From contig CAZGBJ010000027.1 of NCBI GenBank assembly GCA_964523895.1, positions 1 to 33,567 on the forward strand: 33,567 nucleotides of DNA, in the 5' to 3' direction. The notes under the pieces were generated by a model. The model saw nothing but the letters and a program-made list of their open reading frames with translations. It was not told the origin of the DNA and made no database searches. Shown piece after piece: positions 1-6,860 of the stretch (position 1 is its first letter; each line of letters opens with the position of its first letter). This DNA is from UBA7359 sp964523895. Its GTDB lineage: Bacteria; Pseudomonadota; Gammaproteobacteria; Eutrophobiales; Eutrophobiaceae. A program made the position numbers and the translations under genes.

Positions 1-23
1 CCAATGAATACGAATTATGTGTC

Positions 24-96
24 GCATAAGTGTCAATTATTTCGGGGTAAGATCAGACGCGCGAAAAGCGCGCGCGTCTTAGCCGAACCGTTATGT
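24..96. repeat. attC-like imperfect inverted repeat (left edge of vapBC module)
   Basis: An outer pair CATAA (25-29) / TTATG (91-95), a middle pair TTCGG (41-45) / CCGAA (83-87) and an inner 9-bp stem AGACGCGCG (55-63) / CGCGCGTCT (71-79) fold into one long imperfect hairpin. The right outer box GTTATGT (90-96) is one base off the integron core GTTRRRY, and the left box GCATAAG is a weaker RYYYAAC. The 73-bp length and nested-box layout fit integron attC sites. The same hairpin could simply be a stem at the 3' end of vapC, but it lacks a T-run for termination. The integrase-site reading is an inference. Confidence 0.4.
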
Positions 97-99
97 GTA

Positions 100-492
100 T
101 TAGCAGGCGGAGCGTAATTTCAAGTTTTCAACGAATGGTACGAAATCTTTATCGGTAAATAGCAACGGAATTTTATGCTCGATACAGTATGTTGCAATAA
201 TTACATCTGCTGTTTTTCTTATTGTTATTCCTTTTTTTCTAAGTTTTCTAAAATTATTAGCACTCTTTATTGCTATTACTTTTCCAAGCATTTCATGCAT
301 GGTCAGCGACGTTAATACATCCTTAGCTACTTTATAATCTTTATCACTTCTGAATCCTTGCAAAACCTCCGCAAGTATAAGGTCACCTATTACAACTTCT
401 TCAAGCCCAAATATTTCATTTAATTTATCAGTTTCGTCATTCTCTGTGCCATTAAAAAAATCTATCCAGACACTCGAATCAACTAATATCAT
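100..492 (-). CDS. vapC: VapC-type PIN-domain toxin ribonuclease
   Basis: A 130-residue PIN-domain protein of the usual VapC length, expected to be a Mg-dependent endoribonuclease that blocks translation until bound by VapB. The acidic active-site set is visible: D5 in ILVDSSVW, E42 in LAEVL, D96 in TADVIIA and D114 in FTDKDF. The ATG overlaps the vapB stop by one base (TAATG), so the toxin is translationally coupled behind its antitoxin. The pair lies downstream of groEL in the same orientation but beyond the groEL terminator, and it is bracketed by cassette-like repeats. VapC toxins typically cut initiator tRNA or the sarcin-ricin loop; the target cannot be read from the sequence. Confidence 0.9.
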   Translation of the reverse strand: MILVDSSVWIDFFNGTENDETDKLNEIFGLEEVVIGDLILAEVLQGFRSDKDYKVAKDVLTSLTMHEMLGKVIAIKSANNFRKLRKKGITIRKTADVIIATYCIEHKIPLLFTDKDFVPFVENLKLRSAC

Positions 493-683
493 TATTTAGC
501 TCTCATTTCATCCAAGTTGCCTTCCCATTTTAATTTGCCTCTAAGAGATCGAATGGATGCTTGTTTATTTAAATTAATCAATGCTTTAAGTCCTAATTCA
601 ACAGCCTCTTTTTTCGTGCTTAAACCCGTTGCTTTAAGTGCATTTGCCATTAAACTATCATCAATTTCAATATTTGTTCTCAT
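492..683 (-). CDS. vapB: VapB-type antitoxin
   Basis: A 63-residue antitoxin that should bind VapC and autoregulate the operon. It opens with MRTNIEIDD, the usual start of this VapB family (short beta strand, then helices), and the C-terminal half (SIRSLRGKLKWEGNLDEM) resembles the toxin-binding tail. I chose the ATG at 683. A TTG four codons upstream (695) is in frame, but the family begins at MRTN and a GGTGG sequence lies just before this ATG. The start lies directly below a palindromic operator, which fits autoregulation. The stop is shared by one base with vapC. Confidence 0.87.
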   Translation of the reverse strand: MRTNIEIDDSLMANALKATGLSTKKEAVELGLKALINLNKQASIRSLRGKLKWEGNLDEMRAK

Positions 684-694
684 AAGGGCCACCA

Positions 695-752
695 ATGTGT
701 ATAATAATTAATATGTGTACACATAATAGCAATGAAACACATAACAAGTCAA
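695..752 (-). promoter_or_regulatory. vapBC promoter and palindromic operator
   Basis: On the minus strand TTGACT (747-752) and TATTAT (723-728) are 18 bp apart, a reasonable sigma70 promoter. Overlapping and following the -10 is a perfect 12-bp palindrome ATGTGTACACAT (713-724). Its half-site ATGTGTA recurs as a direct copy at 695-701, next to the vapB start. Three half-sites across promoter and start are what cooperative VapBC autorepression would use. The sites are seen; the protein that binds them is inferred. Confidence 0.6.
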
Positions 753-798
753 TCAAGCTGGCGGTAAAAAACACCGCACCTTATTTCGAACGCTAACT
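739..798. repeat. second attC-like site (right edge of vapBC module)
   Basis: ACATAAC (739-745, RYYYAAC-like) is the exact reverse complement of GTTATGT at 90-96; counting two flanking bases the inverted repeat is 9 bp (90-98 / 737-745). It is followed by AAGTCAATCAAG, close to the first part of classical 59-base elements, and by a stem GCGGT (761-765) / ACCGC (773-777). The distal core box GCTAACT (792-798) is a poor GTTRRRY. Total length is 60 bp. The vapB -35 box lies inside this site. The call as a recombination site is tentative. Confidence 0.35.
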
Positions 799-923
799 TC
801 CACTCCTAACCGAACTCAGTCTAATTCGATAACTCAACGAACGGCTGTTCTCGCTTAACTCCTGCCGTATTTTATACTTAACTTAGACGCTGCTTTAAAT
901 AGGAAAAGTATTAATAACTACAT
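799..923. other. intergenic stretch without a recognisable gene
   Basis: This is the rest of the gap between the vapBC module and the groEL terminator. I see no ORF with a ribosome site. It contains scattered AAC-ending boxes and an ACGGC...GCCGT inverted pair near 840-870 that faintly echo the attC-like site to the left, so it may be a decayed cassette remnant, but nothing firm can be assigned. Confidence 0.4.
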
Positions 924-959
924 AAAAAAACCGACCTACAACTAATGCAGGTCGGTTTT
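924..959 (-). terminator. groESL intrinsic terminator
   Basis: CCGACCT (931-937) and AGGTCGG (949-955) form a 7-bp G+C-rich stem with an 11-nt loop, extended by four A:T pairs. On the minus strand it is followed by a run of T (complement of 924-930), the expected end of the groES-groEL transcript. The plus strand also has a short T run, so it may act in both directions. Confidence 0.85.
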
Positions 960-1022
960 AATAACACTTTAAATAAACCCTGCTATGTAACAGAGCATAT
1001 TAAACAGGTGTTGGAGAGAGAA

Positions 1023-2675
1023 TTACATCATTCCGCCCATACCACCCATGCCGCCGCCCATGCCGCCCATATCAGGCATAGCTGGAGCAGCTTCTTCCTT
1101 CGGTAATTCTGCAACCATAACTTCAGTCGTTAACAACAGACTGGCTACAGAAGCAGCGTTTTGAAGCGCTGAACGAGAGACTTTCGCTGGGTCAAGAATA
1201 CCCATTTCTATCATATCGCCAAACTCACCATTAGCTGCGTTGTAACCGAAGTTACCTTTACCGTCTGCAACCTTATTCAGGATAACTGACGCTTCTTCAC
1301 CGGCATTGCTTACGATTTGACGCAATGGTTCTTCAAGAGCACGTTTCAAAATGTTAATACCAATTTGTTGCTCATCGTTGCCACCTTTAACCTTGGCTAC
1401 AGCTGAGATGGAACGCACAAGTACAACACCACCACCAGGAACAACACCTTCTTCAACAGCAGCACGAGTAGAATGCAATGCATCTTCAACGCGTGCTTTC
1501 TTTTCTTTCATTTCAATTTCGGTAGCAGCACCCACTTTAATAACCGCAACACCACCAGCAAGTTTTGCAACACGCTCCTGGAGTTTTTCACGATCATAAT
1601 CAGAAGTTGAATCTTCTATTTGCTGACGAATTTGAGTAACACGACCTTCGATGTCTGCGGTCTTGCCAGAACCATCAATAATGGTAGTGTTTTCTTTGCT
1701 GATTTGAACTCGCTTAGCCGAACCTAAGTCATCAAGTGTTGATTTTTCAAGACTCAAACCAATTTCTTCAGAAATAACTGTCGCTGAAGTTAAAATAGCA
1801 AGATCTTCTAACATTGCTTTACGACGATCACCAAAACCTGGTGCTTTAACAGCAGCGACTTTAACGATACCGCGCATGTTGTTAACAACTAAAGTTGCTA
1901 ATGCTTCACCTTCGATGTCTTCCGCAATAATCAATAAAGGCTTACCAGCTTTGGCAACGCCTTCAAGAATTGGAAGTAGATCACGAACATTTGAGATCTT
2001 CTTATCGAATAAAAGAATGAATGGGCTTTCTAATTCAACACCCATGGTTTGCTGGTCGTTAATGAAGTAAGGAGAAAGATAACCGCGATCAAACTGCATA
2101 CCTTCAACAACATCCAGTTCATTATCAAGACCTGAACCTTCTTCTACAGTGATAACGCCTTCTTTACCTACTTTTTCCATTGCTTCTGCAATGATAGTAC
2201 CGATAGCTTCATCAGAGTTTGCAGAAATGGTACCCACCTGTGCAATTGCTTTGCTGTCTTCACAAGGTTTAGCCAGCTTTTGCAATTCTTCTACTGCAGC
2301 TGCTACACCTTTATCGATACCACGTTTGATATCCATAGGGTTGGTACCAGCGGTAACTGCTTTCAAACCTTCGCGTACGATAGCTTGAGCTAATACGGTA
2401 GCGGTAGTGGTACCGTCACCTGCTACATCAGAGGTTTTAGAAGCAACTTCTTTCACCATCTGTGCACCCATGTTTTCGAACTTGTCTTCAAGTTCAATTT
2501 CTTTTGCTACTGAGACACCATCTTTAGTAACGGTTGGAGCACCAAAGCTCTTGTCCAGAATAACATTGCGACCCTTAGGGCCGAGCGTTTGCTTTACCGC
2601 ATTCGCCAGGACGTTAACACCTTTCGCCATACGCGTACGGGCATCGTCCGAAAATATAACTTCTTTTGCAGCCAT
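1023..2675 (-). CDS. groEL: chaperonin GroEL (Hsp60)
   Basis: A 550-residue type I chaperonin, the normal length. It forms the tetradecameric double ring that folds client proteins in the cytoplasm with GroES. Visible landmarks are the nucleotide-binding LGPKGRNV near residue 31, the catalytic DGTTT at 87-91 (D87 numbering as in E. coli), the GAATEIEMKEKK segment and a Gly-Met-rich C-terminal tail that lines the cavity. An AGGAG lies about 10 bp before the ATG. It is cotranscribed behind groES with a 32-bp gap and ends at the terminator near 931-955. It is a single copy within this window and looks fully intact. Confidence 0.98.
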   Translation of the reverse strand: MAAKEVIFSDDARTRMAKGVNVLANAVKQTLGPKGRNVILDKSFGAPTVTKDGVSVAKEIELEDKFENMGAQMVKEVASKTSDVAGDGTTTATVLAQAIVREGLKAVTAGTNPMDIKRGIDKGVAAAVEELQKLAKPCEDSKAIAQVGTISANSDEAIGTIIAEAMEKVGKEGVITVEEGSGLDNELDVVEGMQFDRGYLSPYFINDQQTMGVELESPFILLFDKKISNVRDLLPILEGVAKAGKPLLIIAEDIEGEALATLVVNNMRGIVKVAAVKAPGFGDRRKAMLEDLAILTSATVISEEIGLSLEKSTLDDLGSAKRVQISKENTTIIDGSGKTADIEGRVTQIRQQIEDSTSDYDREKLQERVAKLAGGVAVIKVGAATEIEMKEKKARVEDALHSTRAAVEEGVVPGGGVVLVRSISAVAKVKGGNDEQQIGINILKRALEEPLRQIVSNAGEEASVILNKVADGKGNFGYNAANGEFGDMIEMGILDPAKVSRSALQNAASVASLLLTTEVMVAELPKEEAAPAMPDMGGMGGGMGGMGGMM

Positions 2676-2707
2676 GATTAATTTCTCCTATGACTTAATT
2701 TTTGTAT

Positions 2708-2995
2708 TTACTCGATGACGCCCATGATGTCGTCTTCACGAAGTACGAGAAGATCTTCACCACCGACTTTGACTTCAGTACCGGAATACTTGCCAAATAA
2801 CACTTTGTCACCTTTCTTAAGATCCAGTGCACGTAGTTCACCGTTATCCAGTAATTTACCGTTACCGACGGCAATAATTTCACCTTCGATTGGCTTTTCT
2901 GTTGCTGAATCAGGGATTACGATACCGCCTGGTGACAATTTATCTTCTTCCACGCGTTTCACAATCACACGATCATGTAATGGTCGGATATTCAT
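2708..2995 (-). CDS. groES: co-chaperonin GroES (Hsp10)
   Basis: A 95-residue co-chaperonin that caps the GroEL ring. The N-terminal MNIRPLHDRVIVKR, the mobile-loop region around residues 17-34 with GGIVIPDSA, and the GDKVLFGKYSGTEV beta-barrel segment are all typical. A strong AGGAGG precedes the ATG by 8 bp. It is the first gene of the groESL operon and is driven by a promoter overlapped by a CIRCE operator, so heat control through HrcA is expected. The neighbouring divergent genes are a mazEF module. Confidence 0.98.
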   Translation of the reverse strand: MNIRPLHDRVIVKRVEEDKLSPGGIVIPDSATEKPIEGEIIAVGNGKLLDNGELRALDLKKGDKVLFGKYSGTEVKVGGEDLLVLREDDIMGVIE

Positions 2996-3050
2996 TGAAA
3001 CTAACCTCCTTAATTCCTAACCTGTTGATTTATAAGCACTAACTAATTTA

Positions 3051-3077
3051 TTAGCACTCCGATGTAGTGAGTGCTAA
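3051..3077. promoter_or_regulatory. CIRCE operator (HrcA-binding site)
   Basis: TTAGCACTC (3051-3059), nine spacer bases, then GAGTGCTAA (3069-3077): an exact match to the CIRCE consensus. HrcA binds CIRCE to repress groESL and dnaK operons until heat shock titrates GroEL. E. coli lacks this system, so the site separates the organism from the enterics. It covers the predicted groES transcription start. Confidence 0.95.
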
Positions 3078-3104
3078 ATATAGTCGAAAATTTACTCATG
3101 TCAA
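3077..3104 (-). promoter_or_regulatory. groESL sigma70-type promoter
   Basis: On the minus strand TTGACA (complement of 3099-3104) and TATATT (complement of 3077-3082) are 16 bp apart. The predicted start falls inside the CIRCE palindrome immediately downstream, the standard geometry for HrcA repression. No separate sigma32-type promoter is evident to me. Confidence 0.75.
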
Positions 3105-3204
3105 CATCAGAATCAACAAATTTCTTTCGCTAGTTCACGTATAGATTTATGAGTAATTACATGTAATCACCTAAATAATTTTTGAAATATTGATATCTCT
3201 CAGG

Positions 3205-3239
3205 TTGATCAAAGTATAACTTTAGTTATACTTTTACCT
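3205..3239 (+). promoter_or_regulatory. mazEF promoter with perfect inverted-repeat operator
   Basis: AAAGTATAAC (3211-3220), TTTA, GTTATACTTT (3225-3234) is a perfect 10-bp inverted repeat. It fills the spacer and the -10 of TTGATC (3205-3210) / TATACT (3227-3232), spacing 16. The predicted start is within a base or two of the mazE ATG at 3240, so the message would be leaderless. An operator at this place fits autorepression by the MazE RHH antitoxin, alone or with MazF. Confidence 0.65.
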
Positions 3240-3479
3240 ATGAAAACTGCTATATCAATACCTGATCCTGTATTCAAAACAGCCGAAAACCTGGCTCGAA
3301 GACTTGGTCTATCTAGAAGTGAGTTATATGTCCGTGCTATTTCCAGTTATGTTGAAACACATAAAAATAAGAAAGTGACTAACTTGCTTAATGAAGTCTA
3401 TGCGGATGATAAAAATCAGGGATTAGAAAAGGATTTTAAACGCGCTCAAATGAAGTCAATAGACAAGGAAAATTGGTGA
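3240..3479 (+). CDS. mazE: MazE-like antitoxin, ribbon-helix-helix type
   Basis: A 79-residue antitoxin partner for the MazF-like toxin that begins four bases after it stops. The N-terminus MKTAISIPDPVFKTAENLARRLGLSR is the beta strand plus two helices of a CopG/MetJ-type ribbon-helix-helix DNA-binding domain (residues about 1-45). The charged C-terminus would wrap the toxin. This is the RHH class of MazE, not the AbrB-fold class of E. coli. No Shine-Dalgarno is visible; the ATG lies 5 bp after the operator palindrome, pointing to leaderless translation. The start agrees with the family's usual MKTAISIP opening. Confidence 0.85.
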   Translation: MKTAISIPDPVFKTAENLARRLGLSRSELYVRAISSYVETHKNKKVTNLLNEVYADDKNQGLEKDFKRAQMKSIDKENW

Positions 3480-3482
3480 CTT

Positions 3483-3830
3483 ATGAATTACAAAAAAGGA
3501 GATGTCTGGTGGGCAGATCTTGATGAGCCAAGAGGCTCTGAGCCAGGCTATCGTCGACCAGTAGTCATTATCCAATCAGATGACTTTAACAAAAGTAATA
3601 TAAGCACGATCCTTGCTGCAGTTATTTCATCAAACCTAACATTAGCCAAAGCACCAGGAAATATTAAGTTGGGTATTAATAAAAGTATTGGACTAAAAAA
3701 AGAATCTGTAATCAATATATCCCAGGTTATTACACTGGATAAATCTTATTTAATTGAGAAAGCGGGCAAGCTGAATACTACAAAAAATCAGGAATTGGCA
3801 GAAGGTTTAAAGTTAATTTTAGATATATAG
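3483..3830 (+). CDS. mazF: MazF/PemK-family toxin endoribonuclease
   Basis: A 115-residue PemK/MazF-fold protein, expected to cleave mRNA at a short sequence motif and stop growth when free of antitoxin. It shows the family opening YKKGDVWWADLDEPRGSEPG, the RRPVVIIQ motif with catalytic-site arginine at 24-25, and the later SVINISQVITLDK segment. The start follows the mazE stop by three bases, so the two are coupled. The pair is divergent from groES; with vapBC behind groEL, a toxin-antitoxin module lies on each side of the chaperonin operon. Cleavage specificity cannot be deduced. Confidence 0.93.
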   Translation: MNYKKGDVWWADLDEPRGSEPGYRRPVVIIQSDDFNKSNISTILAAVISSNLTLAKAPGNIKLGINKSIGLKKESVINISQVITLDKSYLIEKAGKLNTTKNQELAEGLKLILDI

Positions 3831-3923
3831 AGAATTAAAGCTTATTTTTCATTACAACACGTTAAAACTGCTGAAAGATAGCTAACATCATACCTAGCTG
3901 CTAGCCCCACGCGAAGCTTCTGC

Positions 3924-3929
3924 TATAAT
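3924..3929 (+). promoter_or_regulatory. putative cysDN -10 box
   Basis: A consensus TATAAT lies 72 bp before the cysD ATG. No good -35 sequence stands at 16-18 bp upstream, which would fit an activator-dependent promoter such as those under CysB, but no CysB site can be recognised. Confidence 0.35.
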
Positions 3930-4001
3930 GCCCCGCTTTTTAATGCTCTAGACTTATATCTCGCGTGTTATTTTCCCTAAATATTGAACGTATTTTTAAG
4001 A

Positions 4002-4910
4002 ATGACTGATTACAAGCTGACACACCTGAAACAACTTGAAGCGGAAAGTATCCACATTATTCGTGAAGTTGCGGCAGAGTTCGAAAAACCGGTCATGCTT
4101 TATTCTATCGGTAAAGATTCTGCAGTCATGTTGCAACTAGCATTGAAAGCATTTGCACCGGGTAAACCCCCATTTCCACTTTTACATGTGGATACCACAT
4201 GGAAATTCCGTGAAATGATTACCTTCCGTGATGAGTTGGCGAAAAATCTTGGATTGGATCTCCTTGTTTATACCAATCAGGAAGGTGTGAAAGCTGGTGT
4301 GGGTCCTTTTACTCATGGCAGTAAAAAACATACTGATGTGATGAAAACGGATGCACTGAAACAAGCACTAAATAAATATCAATTTGACGCTGCATTTGGC
4401 GGAGCACGTCGTGATGAAGAAAAATCACGAGCAAAAGAACGTGTTTATTCTTTCCGTGATAAAAATCACCGATGGGATCCCAAGACTCAACGCCCGGAAT
4501 TATGGAACATCTACAATGGTAAAGTTGATAAGGGAGAAAGTATTCGGGTTTTCCCTTTATCCAACTGGACCGAACTCGATATTTGGCAATATATCCATCT
4601 GGAAAAAATTCCCATTGTACCCCTCTACTTTGCTAAGGAGCGTCCGATAGTAAATCGGGATGGTGTCGACATTATGGTTGATGATGATCGTATGCCATTA
4701 GAGCCCGGAGAAAAACCTGAAAACAAAATGGTACGTTTTCGTACTTTAGGTTGTTATCCGCTAACGGGTGCTGTTGAATCATCGGCAACGACGTTACCCG
4801 AAATTATTCAGGAAATGTTATTGACTAAAACATCTGAACGTCAGGGTCGTGTTATTGATCACGATCAAGCTGGTTCGATGGAGGAAAAGAAACGCGAGGG
4901 CTACTTTTAG
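4002..4910 (+). CDS. cysD: sulfate adenylyltransferase subunit 2 (ATP sulfurylase small subunit)
   Basis: CysD makes adenosine 5'-phosphosulfate from ATP and sulfate, using GTP hydrolysis by CysN to drive the reaction in cytoplasmic sulfate assimilation. The PP-loop motif SIGKDS lies at residues 35-40, followed by the family segments HVDTTWKFREM, GGARRDEEKSRAKER, and FPLSNWTELDIW near the middle. From the ATG at 4002 the protein is 302 residues, the E. coli CysD length; an in-frame TTG at 3984 adds six residues and is not needed. The cysN ATG directly follows the cysD stop. Confidence 0.97.
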   Translation: MTDYKLTHLKQLEAESIHIIREVAAEFEKPVMLYSIGKDSAVMLQLALKAFAPGKPPFPLLHVDTTWKFREMITFRDELAKNLGLDLLVYTNQEGVKAGVGPFTHGSKKHTDVMKTDALKQALNKYQFDAAFGGARRDEEKSRAKERVYSFRDKNHRWDPKTQRPELWNIYNGKVDKGESIRVFPLSNWTELDIWQYIHLEKIPIVPLYFAKERPIVNRDGVDIMVDDDRMPLEPGEKPENKMVRFRTLGCYPLTGAVESSATTLPEIIQEMLLTKTSERQGRVIDHDQAGSMEEKKREGYF

Positions 4911-6557
4911 ATGTCTCATCAATCCGAACTTATTAGTACCGACATTGATGCTTATCTTGAACAGCATGAAAAGAAGGAACTATTGCGCTTATTAACTTGT
5001 GGCAGTGTCGATGATGGTAAGAGCACGCTGATCGGTCGTTTATTACATGATTCAAAAATGATCTATGAAGATCAATTGGCAGCGATTACCGCGGACAGTG
5101 TTAAGTCCGGAACGACTGGAAACGAAGTTGATTTGGCTTTACTGGTTGATGGATTACAAGCGGAGCGAGAACAAGGAATCACGATTGATGTCGCTTATCG
5201 TTATTTCTCTACGGCCAATCGCAAGTTTATTATTGCGGATACTCCGGGTCATGAACAATATACGCGTAACATGGCAACCGGCGCGTCAACTTGCGACCTT
5301 GCCATCATTCTAATTGATGCGCGTTATGGCGTACAAACACAAACCCGACGCCATAGCATTATTGCTTCACTATTGGGTATCAAACACATCATCGTTGCCA
5401 TTAATAAAATGGATTTGGTTAACCACGATGAAATTGTCTACAACAAAATAAAAGACGACTATCTGGATTTCACTGCGAAACTGGAACAAAGTGATACCCG
5501 TTTCATTCCTATCTCGGCACTGAATGGTGATAACGTTGTTAACTTAAGTACACAAATGTCCTGGTATGAAGACCAAACCTTGATGGAAATCCTGGAAACG
5601 GTCGAAATTAGCTCTGATCAGAACTACAACAATATGCGTTTCCCGGTACAGTACGTCAATCGACCCAATCTGGACTTTCGTGGCTACTGCGGGACAATTG
5701 CTGCAGGAGTAGTACATAAAGGTGACAAGGTTACTGTGCTTCCTTCAGGTAAAACCAGCACTATTCAATCTATTGTGACAAATGAAGGTGAATTGGACGA
5801 AGCATTTCCACCGATGGCCGTCACCTTAACGCTGACCGATGAGGTTGATGTCAGTCGAGGAGATATGATCACGCGCAACGATGATCTTCCGCAAATCAGT
5901 AATAAATTCGGCGCCAAAATTGTCTGGATGACCGAACAAGCCATGACCATAGGCAAGCAATACTACATCAAACTTGGCACTAAAACGGTTAATGGTTCTA
6001 TCTCAAAAATAAACCACTTGATTGATGTAAATACGCTTGAAGAGTCTGATGCTGAAGAGCTTAACCTGAATGAAATTGGTCACTGCGATGTAACACTCAC
6101 TGCCTCTGTTCCTTTTGACTCATATAATTTATCTAAGGGCACCGGTGCTTTCATCATTATTGATCGTTTAAATAATGTTACTGTCGCAGCAGGAATGATT
6201 GTTGGCGCAGTGGAGAATGAGGAATTACAAACGGTGAGTAAAAATGAACGTATTGCTCGCTACGGTCAACACGCTTTTACCGCATGGTTAACAGGTAAAA
6301 ATAATACTCAAGTCGCCCGAGAGCTTGAACGCCTGCTATTCGATATGGGACATGCTTGCACTGTTCTCAACCAAAATGAGGTTGAAGGAAATATTGGAGA
6401 AATCAGCAAACTACTTAATCAGGCCGGTTTTATCTGCCTATGTAGCACAGACAAGGACTCAATGGATATTACAGAAAACAGTGCTGCCTTCGATTGCGAA
6501 AAAGATTCCAGCCATGACATCCTGAATACCATTAGTAACAAGGCACAACTACGATAA
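4911..6557 (+). CDS. cysN: sulfate adenylyltransferase subunit 1 with degenerate APS-kinase-like C-terminal tail
   Basis: CysN is the EF-Tu-like GTPase subunit of ATP sulfurylase. The G1 loop GSVDDGKST lies at 31-39, then DTPGHEQYTRNM (G3), NKMD (G4), and beta-barrel domains to about residue 450. At 548 residues it is longer than plain CysN (E. coli 475) and shorter than a CysN-CysC fusion. Residues from about 454 (HAFTAWLTG...ARELERLLFDMGHACTVLNQ...ISKLLNQAGF) follow an APS kinase domain, but the GxxGxGKST loop is replaced by GKNNTQVAR, the DGDN motif by NQNE, and the following block is shortened. I infer an inactive CysC remnant. APS kinase would have to come from elsewhere. Confidence 0.95.
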   Translation: MSHQSELISTDIDAYLEQHEKKELLRLLTCGSVDDGKSTLIGRLLHDSKMIYEDQLAAITADSVKSGTTGNEVDLALLVDGLQAEREQGITIDVAYRYFSTANRKFIIADTPGHEQYTRNMATGASTCDLAIILIDARYGVQTQTRRHSIIASLLGIKHIIVAINKMDLVNHDEIVYNKIKDDYLDFTAKLEQSDTRFIPISALNGDNVVNLSTQMSWYEDQTLMEILETVEISSDQNYNNMRFPVQYVNRPNLDFRGYCGTIAAGVVHKGDKVTVLPSGKTSTIQSIVTNEGELDEAFPPMAVTLTLTDEVDVSRGDMITRNDDLPQISNKFGAKIVWMTEQAMTIGKQYYIKLGTKTVNGSISKINHLIDVNTLEESDAEELNLNEIGHCDVTLTASVPFDSYNLSKGTGAFIIIDRLNNVTVAAGMIVGAVENEELQTVSKNERIARYGQHAFTAWLTGKNNTQVARELERLLFDMGHACTVLNQNEVEGNIGEISKLLNQAGFICLCSTDKDSMDITENSAAFDCEKDSSHDILNTISNKAQLR

Positions 6558-6632
6558 GACAATATTTCTTTGATGCTTACTAGCAGAATTCTTATTCTGG
6601 GATTAATATAGTGCAATTTAAAGGAGGAAGTT

Positions 6633-6839
6633 ATGTCAGACCCAAAATCGGTTGAAGCTGCAGACCCCGCAAAAAAGACATCAAAAATTACTGGCCCTGT
6701 AGACGAGGACGCCACTGTGGTAGCGTCTGAAACAGAAATCATGTGTTATTGGAACGATGAAGAGTTCGGTTCCGGAAACCGCATCTCTTCTGAAGGCAAA
6801 AATTACGAATGCAGCAATGGTCTTTGGGTTGAAGTATAA
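6633..6839 (+). CDS. small protein with Cys-Tyr-Trp / Gly-Trp C-terminal module
   Basis: A 68-residue protein of unknown function with a very strong ribosome site (AAGGAGG, 6 bp before the ATG), which supports real expression. The first 33 residues are polar and likely disordered. The rest (MCYWNDEEFGSGNRIS, then YECSNGLWVEV) has a spaced Cys pair and aromatic-glycine pattern reminiscent of the small DUF1496-type domain; that resemblance is weak and by eye only. It has no signal peptide. It follows cysN by 75 bp and may share its transcript, but no sulfur-related role can be claimed. Confidence 0.65.
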   Translation: MSDPKSVEAADPAKKTSKITGPVDEDATVVASETEIMCYWNDEEFGSGNRISSEGKNYECSNGLWVEV

Positions 6840-6860
6840 AATTTTCTGAAGCTTTGCCCA

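Noticed and set aside
55..79. Intrinsic terminator for vapBC
   Set aside because: The stem is strong, but the minus strand has no T-run after it; it fits better as the inner stem of the attC-like fold.
1351..2718. Plus-strand open frames opposite groEL
   Set aside because: Frames antisense to a highly conserved gene, without ribosome sites or recognisable protein features.
3984..4001. Upstream TTG start for cysD
   Set aside because: The ATG at 4002 gives the exact family length and N-terminus.
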